Below, one piece after another: positions 8,915 to 16,945 of a stretch of 64,000 nt of DNA. Both the position numbers and the translations under genes were made by a program. The stretch covers positions 62,001-126,000 of the forward strand of contig NZ_CP091881.1 of the NCBI RefSeq assembly GCF_022163125.1, in the 5' to 3' direction. The notes under the pieces were generated by a model. The model searched no databases, had not been told where the DNA came from, and was given only the letters and a program-made list of their open reading frames with translations. The stretch comes from Paenibacillus sp. HWE-109 (GTDB lineage Bacteria > Bacillota > Bacilli > Paenibacillales > NBRC-103111). Numbering within the stretch: position 1 is the stretch's first letter; each line of letters starts with the position of its first letter.

Positions 8915-9763
8915 TCAGGGATATATGCTGAAACAAAGCTTTACTAAGCGAGGAAATAGGGAAATGTTTTTAGAAAAAAGGCTGAAACGAAGAATAAATT
9001 CCTCAAGGTAAAATTGGAGATGAGTGGCGCCAAGACCATGGAAAGTCGTATTAATCCATTGGGAAGCTTGTTTAGCGATTGAAAGTAAGGGGCGGAGTCG
9101 CTTGGGAGTATACAGTCCAGTAGTAATTGAAATATTTTGTGCAGATGAGTCAATATGTTGCGTTTGAAAGTTAATAATTGCAGAACGTGTAATGTGTCTA
9201 GATGTGGGATTGTCAGGGATAACATGCTTAATTTTGAGGAAGGTGGTAGTTTCTTCTGTGTAGTTAGGAGATGCAGCGATAAGAAGAAGGTGCTCTCTTG
9301 GGTGTTTGTAAACGGAGGGATTGAAGGGTCGCCCATAGACGGCTGAGTTAATGCTTATGGAACCAGTCAGTGGACTTTGATTATTTGATTTATGAATCAT
9401 CGAGCGGATTTTGTGCAAGATTGACCATGCTGTTTTATATGTAACTTGAATGATCTGGGAGAGCTCAACTGCGGTTGTCCCCTTATCTTGACGGGCGAGC
9501 AGAAAAAAAGTAACCATCCATTTGCGTAGCTCCGTTCGACTGCCTTCCATCACGGTACCGGAAATAAGGGAAACTTGAAATCGACAATGACAACATTCAT
9601 ATAGTGGAAGTCGACGAGTAGAAGTTACATAAGCATGACGATGAGAACAACGAGGGCATATGAAACCTTGAGGCCACCTAACACTAAAAAGGTAATCGAC
9701 GCAGCTATTTTCAGTTGTGAATTGATTGTTAAATTGCTCAAGTGACATATTGGAAAAGTCCAT
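8915..9763 (-). CDS. IS1595-like transposase homologue lacking the catalytic aspartates
   Basis: 282 residues, ATG at 9763 with CAGGAG 6 bases upstream. Residues 16-65 hold the IS1595-type N-terminal zinc ribbon (CPRCSHRHAY then YECCHCRFQ), followed by SGTVMEGSRTELRKWMVTFFLL and the helix-turn-helix-like VTYKTAWSILHKIR. In active IS1595 enzymes the next block carries VDETYIGG and later TDG; here the corresponding blocks read ISINSAVYG and ITTGLY, so both aspartates appear lost. The C-terminal HLQFYLEEFILRFSLF matches the usual HL..YLDEFxFRFN. The frame is intact from a good start, which argues against simple decay. It sits between two tandem arrays, and no terminal inverted repeats or target duplication were recognised. 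Confidence 0.8.
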   Translation of the reverse strand: MDFSNMSLEQFNNQFTTENSCVDYLFSVRWPQGFICPRCSHRHAYVTSTRRLPLYECCHCRFQVSLISGTVMEGSRTELRKWMVTFFLLARQDKGTTAVELSQIIQVTYKTAWSILHKIRSMIHKSNNQSPLTGSISINSAVYGRPFNPSVYKHPREHLLLIAASPNYTEETTTFLKIKHVIPDNPTSRHITRSAIINFQTQHIDSSAQNISITTGLYTPKRLRPLLSIAKQASQWINTTFHGLGATHLQFYLEEFILRFSLFSKNISLFPRLVKLCFSIYP

Positions 9764-9879
9764 GAGAGTCTCCTGGAAATAGGTTTTAGAACAAATGTTC
9801 CTATCTCTATTATACCTAATAATTAATCAATTATCAAGATGAAATACTATTTATTTCCAACTAGAAGCGAGCGTGCTGA

Positions 9880-10460
9880 ACTGAGGGATGGGGATAGCGG
9901 GTATAGGAGCTTGCGAAGCAACGATAGGATCGAAGCAGGAGCTCATCTGTTTTGGATAGCGAGTATAGGAGCTTGCGAAGCAACGATAGGATCGAAGCAG
10001 GAGCTCATCTGTTTTGGATAGCGGGTATAGGAGCTTGCGAAGCAACGATAGGATCAAAGCAGGAGCTCATCCGTTTTGGATAGCGGGTATAGGAGCTTGC
10101 GAAGCAACGATAGGATCGAAGCAGGAGCTCATCTGTTTTGGATAGCGGGTATAGGAGCTTGCGAAGCAACGATAGGATCGAAGCAGGAGCTCATCTGTTT
10201 TGGATAGCGGGTATAGGAGCTTGCAAAGCAACGATAGGATCGAAGCAGGAGCTCATCCGTTTTGGATAGCGGGTATAAGAGCTTGCGAAGCAACGAAAGG
10301 ATCGGAAGTAGGAGCTCATCCGCTTTGGATAGTGGGATTAGGAGGTTGTGAAGCGATGATAGGATCGAAGCAGGAGCTCATCGGCTTTGGATTGCCGGGA
10401 TAGGAGGTTGTGAAGCGACGATAATAAGATGGAAGCAGGAGATCATCTGCCTAGGATAGC
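9880..10460. repeat. 62-bp tandem repeat (about nine copies)
   Basis: Copies begin every 62 bases, with the GTATAGGAGC block at about 9901, 9963, 10025, 10087, 10149, 10211 and 10273; two diverged copies follow near 10335 and 10396. Each unit contains the small inverted repeat TTGCGAAGCAA and ends with a GAGCTC palindrome. Since 62 is not a multiple of three and the frame shifts from copy to copy, it is not coding. It fills the gap between the IS1595-like gene and yunB. Confidence 0.92.
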
Positions 10461-10573
10461 AGGCACAGGTAGTCAATGAGGATAGGGAGAGTTCATGGAA
10501 AGTGTCCTTCTTTTTCAATTCATGTCCGCATAAGGTAGTACTAATGAAACAACGCGCTAGGGGAGGGAATGAG

Positions 10574-11347
10574 ATGCTGCAAAGGCGACGATGGAGAAGC
10601 AGGCCTACAGGGAGAACGAGCCGCAAGAAGGTACTGTTGATTGCTCTTGTCATCTTTGTTTTATTTGGTGTGCAATTTTTTATTTTCGTTGAACGCAATC
10701 TTAGGCCGCCATTAATGAATTTGGCCAAAGTGCGGATAAAGCAGATTGCCACACAAGCTATTAATACGGCCATAGCGGACCATGTGGCTGGGAGTACGAA
10801 TGCCGAGCAGTTGATTGACTGGAAGATGGACAAAAATGGGAAGATTACAGGCTTTATGCTGAATTATAATGAACATATGCGGATTACTTCCGAGACGATT
10901 AAAACGGTGCAGGGAGAGCTTGATAATTTACAAAGTATTTCTGAACATATTCCCGTCGGGCAGGCGTTGAACAGTGCTATTCTATCCTCTTTTGGCCCAG
11001 ATATTCCGATTCGGCTGCTGCCAGTTGGCAGTGTGAAGGTTGATTTGAATACTCGTTCGCAAAATGCAGGCATCAATATGGTGATGTTTGAGGTGTATGT
11101 CCGAATTATTGCCGAGGTTTCTGTGATTATTCCGTTTGATTCGGATACTGAAATTGTGGAAACGGAAATTCCGATTTCTTATTCATTAGTGGTTGGCGAT
11201 GTGCCTACTTATTATTATGACAATAAAGGTAACCCTGTTGGAGGCAATAAAGACTCCGGATTACCCAGTATATCCATTCCCCAGCTACCAAATGCAGGTA
11301 AACCAAACACGCCGACGGTTGAACCAGAGGGAGAGACTACCCATTAA
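10574..11347 (+). CDS. yunB: Sporulation protein YunB
   Basis: 257 residues from ATG 10574, chosen for GGGAGG at 10561-10566; earlier in-frame ATGs at 10502 and 10544 lack a site. A basic N-terminus precedes one membrane segment (residues 20-40, LLIALVIFVLFGVQFFIFVE), then the conserved YunB body (RPPLMNLAKVRIKQIATQAIN, LLPVGSVKVDLNTRSQNAG). In Bacillus it is a mother-cell sigma-E gene and the mutant is impaired in sporulation; the biochemical role is not known. As in Bacillus it is next to lytH and close to lipA. The C-terminal tail is Pro/Asn-rich and probably disordered. Confidence 0.9.
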   Translation: MLQRRRWRSRPTGRTSRKKVLLIALVIFVLFGVQFFIFVERNLRPPLMNLAKVRIKQIATQAINTAIADHVAGSTNAEQLIDWKMDKNGKITGFMLNYNEHMRITSETIKTVQGELDNLQSISEHIPVGQALNSAILSSFGPDIPIRLLPVGSVKVDLNTRSQNAGINMVMFEVYVRIIAEVSVIIPFDSDTEIVETEIPISYSLVVGDVPTYYYDNKGNPVGGNKDSGLPSISIPQLPNAGKPNTPTVEPEGETTH

Positions 11348-11361
11348 GGGCTTAGCTGTTC

Positions 11362-12381
11362 TTAGTTTTTTAGCTTGCTGAGTTCTTCACGTTCCCATTT
11401 ACGAAGAGAAGGGTAGGGATCGAAGCTCCACTCTGTGAGTCCATTATCCCGATAAAGTCCAAAGTGAAGATGAGGCGGGAATTTCCCGGACGTCCCTGGT
11501 TTGCCATAGCCGGAGCTGCCTACCCAACCGATGGTTTGACCGGGCTTTACGACGTCGTTTTCTTTGATTCCTTTTTGAAATCCGGAAAGGTGGGCGTAGT
11601 AATGATAGATATTGCTGGCATCTCGAATGCCTATCCGCCAGCCGCCGTAGGGATTCCAGCCTTTTACTTCAATAATGCCATAACAGGTGCTTCTTACAGG
11701 CACCCCATACCTGGCGAATAGGTCGGTTCCTTCATGAGAGCGATGCCCGCCCCATCCACGGTTATCTCCCCATGTACTGCGATAAGAGTAGTCTGCATTC
11801 ACGGGTAACGGAAAAGCATGCTCTCCGACATCAAGTGTGTTTAATGTGCCAAAAATGGTTGCGAATTGTTTGATGCGCTCAACACTGCGTGAGTTTTGAT
11901 AATAATTCCAAAGGTTGATTTGTAAATTTTCTTCCTGCATACCGTTTTTGGTCATGAGCTGAGCCATAGCTGCAAGTAGGTCTAGATCGTTGTTTCGGTC
12001 TGCGATGCCGTCCCCTGAGCCATCTCGGCCAAAGCCATGAAAGAAGGAAATGCTCTTAGGATTGGTATCTTGCTGATCTGGATTTAATAAGCCAGTCCAT
12101 TCTGAGTCAGTAAAGTAAATGCTGGTTATTCTTTGATGAACGTTTCTTTTTTTGGCAACATTCATTGTTCGTTCATATTGATCAACAGCTGCAAGGTAAG
12201 TCCATGGAATACCGGATACGAGACTTGTTTTCTCGAAAAGTTCTTTTCGCTCCGCGTTAAGGTTCTGAGGTGGTTTAATATCTGCAATGGATGCAGCTTT
12301 GATTGAAAGACTCCCGGATTCGGTTGCTGATAGGAGGAGGCTAAGAACAAGAACCCGCGACCAAAACGGTCTGCTTTTCAT
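11362..12381 (-). CDS. lytH: M23 family peptidase, LytH-like sporulation endopeptidase
   Basis: About 339 residues from ATG 12381; GGAAGG lies 9 bases upstream, while the ATG at 12390 touches it. A signal or anchor segment is followed by a region resembling a goose-lysozyme-like helical domain, and then a C-terminal LytM/M23 zinc peptidase domain with HRSHEGTDL, HYYAHL and HLHFGL, which supply the zinc ligands and catalytic histidine. In Bacillus, LytH is the L-Ala-D-Glu endopeptidase that trims spore cortex side chains. The convergent neighbour is yunB, matching the Bacillus arrangement. The stops are only 14 bases apart with no clear terminator between them. Confidence 0.85.
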   Translation of the reverse strand: MKSRPFWSRVLVLSLLLSATESGSLSIKAASIADIKPPQNLNAERKELFEKTSLVSGIPWTYLAAVDQYERTMNVAKKRNVHQRITSIYFTDSEWTGLLNPDQQDTNPKSISFFHGFGRDGSGDGIADRNNDLDLLAAMAQLMTKNGMQEENLQINLWNYYQNSRSVERIKQFATIFGTLNTLDVGEHAFPLPVNADYSYRSTWGDNRGWGGHRSHEGTDLFARYGVPVRSTCYGIIEVKGWNPYGGWRIGIRDASNIYHYYAHLSGFQKGIKENDVVKPGQTIGWVGSSGYGKPGTSGKFPPHLHFGLYRDNGLTEWSFDPYPSLRKWEREELSKLKN

Positions 12382-12498
12382 CTCTATCATCCTTCCTGAA
12401 ATGTTAGTTCTTAGGATGTGCTCTTCTGGGAATGTTTATCCACTTGATCTTCCGTTAAGTTCTATTTTTTGCTATGATGCCAGTAAGAGGTGAGGATT

Positions 12499-12987
12499 GT
12501 GAGCTTTAATCACAGGGATGAGCATGTTGATGAAAATATGCTGTTAATTCAGGCGAATTTGGATGATATGAATCCCGAGTGGGTTTCTTATATTATGGAT
12601 AAGCTCTTTGAGGCTGGTGCTAACGATGTGTATGTTGTGCCGATTATTATGAAGAAGGGCCGTCCCGGAATTATGCTGAATGTACTGGTGGAAGACGGGC
12701 GCTTATCCGATATCGAGGGTATTATTTTTAGCGAAACGACAACGCTTGGTATACGGTATCTGCATGCTTCTTGCCATAGATTGGCCAGGGAATTTGAAAG
12801 GGTAGACACACAATGGGGAACAATGACTGTGAAGGTGGGCTACCATCGAGGGAAATTGGTTCAATTTGCACCGGAGTTCAAGGAATGTGAGCAGATAGCG
12901 AAAGAATATCAAGTTCCATTGAAGCTGGTTTACGAAGAAGTTCGTGCGAGTTTCAGGCTGCAAAAAATAAAGAACGCCTCCTCCTGA
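12499..12987 (+). CDS. larC2: LarC C-terminal half (LarC2) as a separate protein
   Basis: 162 residues starting at GTG 12499 behind AGGTGAGG. The sequence begins near the LarC middle (ENMLLIQANLDDMNPEW) and continues with the CTP-binding ferredoxin-like LarC2 fold (PIIMKKGRPGIMLNVLV, ETTTLGIR, KLVYEEVRASF). LarC is the CTP-dependent nickel insertase that completes the nickel-pincer nucleotide cofactor. In Lactobacillus the two halves overlap and are joined by frameshifting; here this half is on the plus strand while LarC1 is on the minus strand, with the stops 28 bases apart, so only an interaction in trans is possible. Confidence 0.85.
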   Translation: MSFNHRDEHVDENMLLIQANLDDMNPEWVSYIMDKLFEAGANDVYVVPIIMKKGRPGIMLNVLVEDGRLSDIEGIIFSETTTLGIRYLHASCHRLAREFERVDTQWGTMTVKVGYHRGKLVQFAPEFKECEQIAKEYQVPLKLVYEEVRASFRLQKIKNASS

Positions 12988-13009
12988 CTTGATCAGAAGA
13001 GGCGTTTTG
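12973..13009. terminator. Bidirectional terminator between larC2 and larC1
   Basis: Stem AACGCCTC (12973-12980) with GAGGCGTT (12999-13006) plus an inner CTGA/TCAG pairing. T-rich flanks on both strands allow it to end both convergent transcripts; it overlaps the last codons of larC2. Confidence 0.8.
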
Positions 13010-13015
13010 ACGTTA

Positions 13016-13849
13016 TTATTGATCGTGATGATGATGGTGATCATCATGGGTGTGACCATGACTGTGTCCATGCTCATGGGCAAGATGTTCGTGGCCTACT
13101 TGCCATTTGCCGATATAAGGATCGACTTTCCCTACTACGACACGAAGCACGTTAGGCTGGTTAGGTAAATCTCTTGTACCAGCACCATAACCAATTGTAT
13201 CGACGATCATCGGAGGAAAGCTTTTGGAAAATTCGTCGACGATACCGGAAATAATTCCGGCACCTGTCGGGGTCGTCATTTCCAGGCTATAGCTGGTTGA
13301 AGCGATAGGCAAGCCGCGCATCATTTCTAATGTAGCCGGAGCGGGTACCGGATAAGTCCCGTGATCGATATGAATGGTTCCAGAACCTAAGGGAACCGGG
13401 GAAGCAAAGATACGTTCTATTTGCAAAGAATCAACGGCAAGAGCAACACCGACGATATCAACGATGGAATCGATCGCACCGACTTCGTGAAAATGGACCT
13501 TTTCAACCGGGATGCCATGGATTTTGGCTTCGGCGATTCCGATTTTCTCGAAAATAGCTAAGCTTAAGGCTGTTACTCGCTCATTAAATCCAGCTGACTG
13601 AATCACTTTGACGATTTCCGAGTAATGACGATGGTGTTTGGGCGGATGATTCGGATCTTGGATGACATCAAGCTTGAGGGCTGAAATTCCGCGTTTGACG
13701 ACGCGTTTCCATTCCAAGTGATAAGGTTCCAGCTTGATTTTGGTTAGCTCTTCTTCAATGTAAACTCGATCTGCCCCTGCGTCTACTAACGCGCCGAGAG
13801 TCATATCGCCGCTGATACCTGAAAAGCAGTCTAAATATAGAATGCGCAT
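13016..13849 (-). CDS. larC1: LarC N-terminal half (LarC1) with His-rich tail
   Basis: 277 residues from ATG 13849 (GAGGTT upstream). It opens with the LarC signature LYLDCFSGISGDMTLGAL and contains VHFHEVGAIDSIVDIVG, PVPLGSGTI and the GYGAGTRDLPNQPNVLR block, where a full-length LarC would continue into LarC2. Instead the protein ends in a tail of about 25 residues that is more than half histidine (HEHGHSHGHTHDDHHHHH), a likely nickel reservoir. It is the last gene of larE-larB-larC1; larB ends 11 bases upstream. It functions in nickel insertion into the pincer cofactor together with LarC2. Confidence 0.9.
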   Translation of the reverse strand: MRILYLDCFSGISGDMTLGALVDAGADRVYIEEELTKIKLEPYHLEWKRVVKRGISALKLDVIQDPNHPPKHHRHYSEIVKVIQSAGFNERVTALSLAIFEKIGIAEAKIHGIPVEKVHFHEVGAIDSIVDIVGVALAVDSLQIERIFASPVPLGSGTIHIDHGTYPVPAPATLEMMRGLPIASTSYSLEMTTPTGAGIISGIVDEFSKSFPPMIVDTIGYGAGTRDLPNQPNVLRVVVGKVDPYIGKWQVGHEHLAHEHGHSHGHTHDDHHHHHDQ

Positions 13850-13859
13850 TGTGGGAACC

Positions 13860-14636
13860 TCACGCTCGTTTCGACATATTTTTGTTGATGAGCCCGGCAT
13901 AGTAACCGGCTCCGAAGCCGTTGTCGATGTTAACGACGGATATACCCGGCGAACAGCTGTTGAGCATCGACAACAAGGGGGCGATACCTGCAAGATTCGC
14001 GCCATAGCCTATACTCGTCGGCACAGCGACGATGGGCTTGGACACCAGCCCGCCAACAACGCTGGCGAGCGCGCCTTCCATGCCGGCGACGACCACAATC
14101 GCGTTAGCACCGCGAATGAGGTCCAGCCGGCGGAAAAGCCTGTGAATGCCTGCTACGCCCACGTCGAAAATTCGTTCGACGTGGCTGCCCAGGCATTCTG
14201 CTGTAAGAGCGGCCTCCTCCGCCACGGGGAGGTCGGAGGTGCCGGCGCACACGACGGCAATGTAGCCGTCGTGGACTTTGAGCAGCGGTCGCTTGAACCA
14301 AGTAAGCGACCGAGCGGTTTCGTGGTAGGTGACGCCTTCCACGGCAGCGACAACATGGGCGGCTTTGGCTGCGTCGACCCGCGTAGCAAGTACGCGATCG
14401 GTGTGCTCTGTCAGCCGCCGGAAGATGGCCTCGATCTGCTCGGCGGTCTTGCCTTCCCCGAATATGACTTCGGGGAAGCCCGTTCGCTTCTCGCGATCGA
14501 TATCAAGCTGCGCAAATCCAAGATCAAGGTTGCCTGGCCCTTGGCCGACGCCATCCTTGATGATTTGCTTTTTGGCTTCTTCTACGTCCAGATCACCTGT
14601 CTGGACAAGCTTTAAAATCTTTTCCAAGTCCATCAT
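13860..14636 (-). CDS. larB: Nickel pincer cofactor biosynthesis protein LarB
   Basis: 258 residues. The C-terminal two-thirds form an AIR-carboxylase (PurE)-like domain, with VVCAGTSDLPVAEEAALTAE, GMEGALASVVGGLV and PTSIGYGANLAG. LarB carboxylates nicotinic acid adenine dinucleotide at C5 and releases AMP, the first step of pincer cofactor synthesis. The ATG at 14636 overlaps the larE stop (ATGA), so the two are translationally coupled. GC content rises clearly in this gene relative to its neighbours, which also creates a long antisense open frame that is not a gene. Confidence 0.93.
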   Translation of the reverse strand: MMDLEKILKLVQTGDLDVEEAKKQIIKDGVGQGPGNLDLGFAQLDIDREKRTGFPEVIFGEGKTAEQIEAIFRRLTEHTDRVLATRVDAAKAAHVVAAVEGVTYHETARSLTWFKRPLLKVHDGYIAVVCAGTSDLPVAEEAALTAECLGSHVERIFDVGVAGIHRLFRRLDLIRGANAIVVVAGMEGALASVVGGLVSKPIVAVPTSIGYGANLAGIAPLLSMLNSCSPGISVVNIDNGFGAGYYAGLINKNMSKRA

Positions 14637-15481
14637 AGGGATGCTTCTTTCACCTTATCTTTAGTTTCTTTGGACAGCACTTCGTTCATACTGCCTGTGC
14701 GATAGCCTTGCAAGTCCAGCGTGACGTACGTAAAACCGAGCTTGCTAAACTTTTCATAAATGGCGTCACGGTGTTCCACGACTTTATGTATTTCATCCGG
14801 CATAACTTCAATCCGGGCAATTTTTTCGTGGTGACGTACACGCACTTGATACAAGCCAAGCTGAGACAGGAAGTATTCTCCTTCATCCAGTTGGTCGATT
14901 TTCCATTTCTCGATCTGTGTTCCGTAAGGAATGCGTGAAGACAGACAAGCAAAAGACGGTTTATTCCAAGTGCGCAGACCCAACTCTTTGGAAAGTTGTC
15001 TGATCTCGTCTTTGGTCATGCCGGATTCCTGAAGTGTACTGCGAACGCCTTGCTCGTTCTTGGCTTGAAGTCCCGGTCTATAGTCGCCGAGATCATCCAT
15101 GTTGGAGCCGTCCAGAATATAAGGGTAACCTAACTCTTTGGCTAGATCCTGCAAGTGAGAATAAAGTCCCGTTTTGCAATGATAACAGCGATCTGGATTA
15201 TTGGCGACGAAGTTCGCGTTCTCCAATTCTTTGACCTCTGTTTTGTACAGTGGGACACCGATTTGTTCTGCAAGTTCAACGGCTGCATCGAATTCCCGTG
15301 AAGGGAATGTTTCGGATGCGGCGGTGACGGCTAGGACTTGATCGCCAAGTTCTTGCTTTGCGCGTTTGAGGACAAATGTACTATCGACGCCTCCTGAGAA
15401 GGCGATTAATACACGGCCCATACCACGTAAAATTTCTCCCAGCTTGCGGTCTTTCTCTCGTGTTACTTCTGGTATGCTCAA
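14633..15481 (-). CDS. larE: LarE sulfur transferase of pincer cofactor synthesis
   Basis: 282 residues if started at the TTG 15481, which has GGGAGGG upstream; a longer frame to 15535 lacks a site. The PP-loop SGGVDS (about residues 29-34) activates the substrate with ATP. It has three conserved-looking cysteines: CYHC at about 99-102 and the one in KPSFACLSSRIPYG near 179. Single-cysteine LarE sacrifices its own sulfur, whereas three-cysteine forms hold a [4Fe-4S] cluster and can act repeatedly, so the latter class is inferred. First gene of larE-larB-larC1. No lactate racemase (larA) gene is visible in the window. Confidence 0.92.
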   Translation of the reverse strand: MSIPEVTREKDRKLGEILRGMGRVLIAFSGGVDSTFVLKRAKQELGDQVLAVTAASETFPSREFDAAVELAEQIGVPLYKTEVKELENANFVANNPDRCYHCKTGLYSHLQDLAKELGYPYILDGSNMDDLGDYRPGLQAKNEQGVRSTLQESGMTKDEIRQLSKELGLRTWNKPSFACLSSRIPYGTQIEKWKIDQLDEGEYFLSQLGLYQVRVRHHEKIARIEVMPDEIHKVVEHRDAIYEKFSKLGFTYVTLDLQGYRTGSMNEVLSKETKDKVKEASL

Positions 15482-15638
15482 GTTTCTTCCCTCCCATACA
15501 GCCTTTATGTCATAAGCTGAGCTGTTTTGGTGCATCTAGATTAGTGTATCACAACTGACTGCCAAAGTGGATTGTTTTGTCAGTCATTCATGTTATAATA
15601 ACAACAATGAGAAACCAACAAAAAAGGCGGGATTTATA

Positions 15639-16514
15639 GTGCCTACAAAGCCATTAGAGAGAAAACCAGACTGGTTAAAAATTAATCTCAAGACAGACGA
15701 GAATTTCAAAGAAATAAAGTCAATGATGCGTTCCAAGACGCTGCATACGGTTTGTGAGGAAGCCAAATGCCCGAATATTCATGAGTGCTGGGCCAATCGC
15801 ACCGCTACTTTTATGATATTGGGAGATATTTGTACCCGAGCTTGCCGCTTTTGCGCCGTGAAGACAGGCCTTCCCACAGAACTGGATTTGGAAGAACCGG
15901 AACGTGTTGCTGATGCTGCTCTCCAAATGGGATTGCGTCATTGCGTCGTTACTTCTGTTGCACGAGACGATTTGAAAGATGGAGGCGCCATGATCTTCGC
16001 AGAGACGATCAAAGCAATCCGTCGAAAGTTGCCGCTGTGCACGGTAGAAGTGCTGATCCCTGACTTCTTGGGACGTGAAGAATCACTAGTGACGGTTCTG
16101 GAGGCGAAACCAGATATCCTGAACCATAACATGGAGACCGTTGAGCGCATGTCAGATCGCGTCCGCTCCAAAGCTAAGTATCGTCGCTCGCTGGAGCTGC
16201 TTGAACGCTCCAAACTTATTGCTCCGAACATCCCGACCAAATCCAGTATCATGATTGGCGTAGGGGAAGAGTGGGACGAATTGCTGCAAACGATGGACGA
16301 TTTACGTGCCGTGAACTGCGACATTATGACGATTGGGCAATATTTGCAGCCGTCAACTATTCATTTGGCTGTATCCCAATATTATACGCCTGAGCAGTTT
16401 GCCTTGCTGAAAGAGGAAGGCATGAAGCGTGGCTTCAAGCATGTGGAGTCAGGGCCATTGGTACGCAGCTCTTATCATGCTCATGAACAAGTGAAAGCCG
16501 CAACTCATGCTTAG
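15639..16514 (+). CDS. lipA: Lipoyl synthase
   Basis: 291 residues from GTG 15639 with AAGGCGG upstream. The N-terminal cluster motif (CEEAKCPNIHEC) and the radical-SAM motif CTRACRFC are both present, as is the C-terminal RSSYHA that ligates the auxiliary cluster. It inserts two sulfurs into octanoyl groups on lipoyl-domain proteins. The nearby lytH and yunB match the Bacillus lipA (yutB) neighbourhood. The next gene, yutD, starts 42 bases after the stop and is probably cotranscribed. Confidence 0.97.
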   Translation: MPTKPLERKPDWLKINLKTDENFKEIKSMMRSKTLHTVCEEAKCPNIHECWANRTATFMILGDICTRACRFCAVKTGLPTELDLEEPERVADAALQMGLRHCVVTSVARDDLKDGGAMIFAETIKAIRRKLPLCTVEVLIPDFLGREESLVTVLEAKPDILNHNMETVERMSDRVRSKAKYRRSLELLERSKLIAPNIPTKSSIMIGVGEEWDELLQTMDDLRAVNCDIMTIGQYLQPSTIHLAVSQYYTPEQFALLKEEGMKRGFKHVESGPLVRSSYHAHEQVKAATHA

Positions 16515-16556
16515 ATGAACTTAACGGATCATAAGAAAGGAGAGCTTCCTACCATC

Positions 16557-16880
16557 ATGATTCATATCGCCAATAAAACATACGAGCTCGTAACAGATCA
16601 CAAGAATGGCTGGAACTTTGAAGTGTTCAAAGAACGATTCAGTGAAGTGCTGGAACGTTATGATTATATCGTAGGCGACTGGGGATACAGTCAGCTTAGG
16701 CTGAGAGGTTTTTTCAAAGAAATCCACCCCAAAGCTACGAAGGAGTCATCGATTGCTTCACTACAAGATTACTTGAATGAATACTGCAACTTCGGCTGCG
16801 CATATTTCATTATTGAAAAAGTGAATGGCGCAAAACAACAAGCGCCTTCTGAAGTGGCTGCAACTGCAACGACCCCATAA
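16557..16880 (+). CDS. yutD: YutD family protein
   Basis: 107 residues. The second in-frame ATG (16557) is chosen because family members start with a short MI-x-I lead before the YEL strand; the ATG at 16515 directly follows the lipA stop. GGAG at 16539-16542 is a slightly distant ribosome site. The conserved core reads RYDYIVGDWGYSQLRLRGFF and YLNEYCNFGCAYF. The family is widespread in Bacillales next to lipA, with no established function. The C-terminus is a short Ala/Thr tail. Confidence 0.85.
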   Translation: MIHIANKTYELVTDHKNGWNFEVFKERFSEVLERYDYIVGDWGYSQLRLRGFFKEIHPKATKESSIASLQDYLNEYCNFGCAYFIIEKVNGAKQQAPSEVAATATTP

Positions 16881-16900
16881 CATACTAGTGTTCAAAAATA

Positions 16901-16940
16901 AAGACGCCGCTCTCTCTTCCGAGATGGGGGCGTCTTTGTT
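16901..16940. terminator. Bidirectional terminator between yutD and NAD kinase
   Basis: AAGACGCC (16901-16908) pairs with GGCGTCTT (16929-16936), flanked by T-rich sequence on each strand. It separates two convergent genes. Confidence 0.85.
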
Positions 16941-16945
16941 TGCTG

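Noticed and set aside
8907..9235. Imperfect direct repeat TTGTCAGGGATA at about 8916 and 9211 as possible IS ends
   Set aside because: One copy lies inside the gene, the orientation is direct and not inverted, and there is no target duplication.
9880..10460. Possible CRISPR array or short coding frames
   Set aside because: The 62-bp units are contiguous without spacers, and the unit length is not a multiple of three.
13842..14615. 257-codon frame antisense to larB
   Set aside because: Mirrors codon bias of larB, which has unmistakable family motifs on the other strand.
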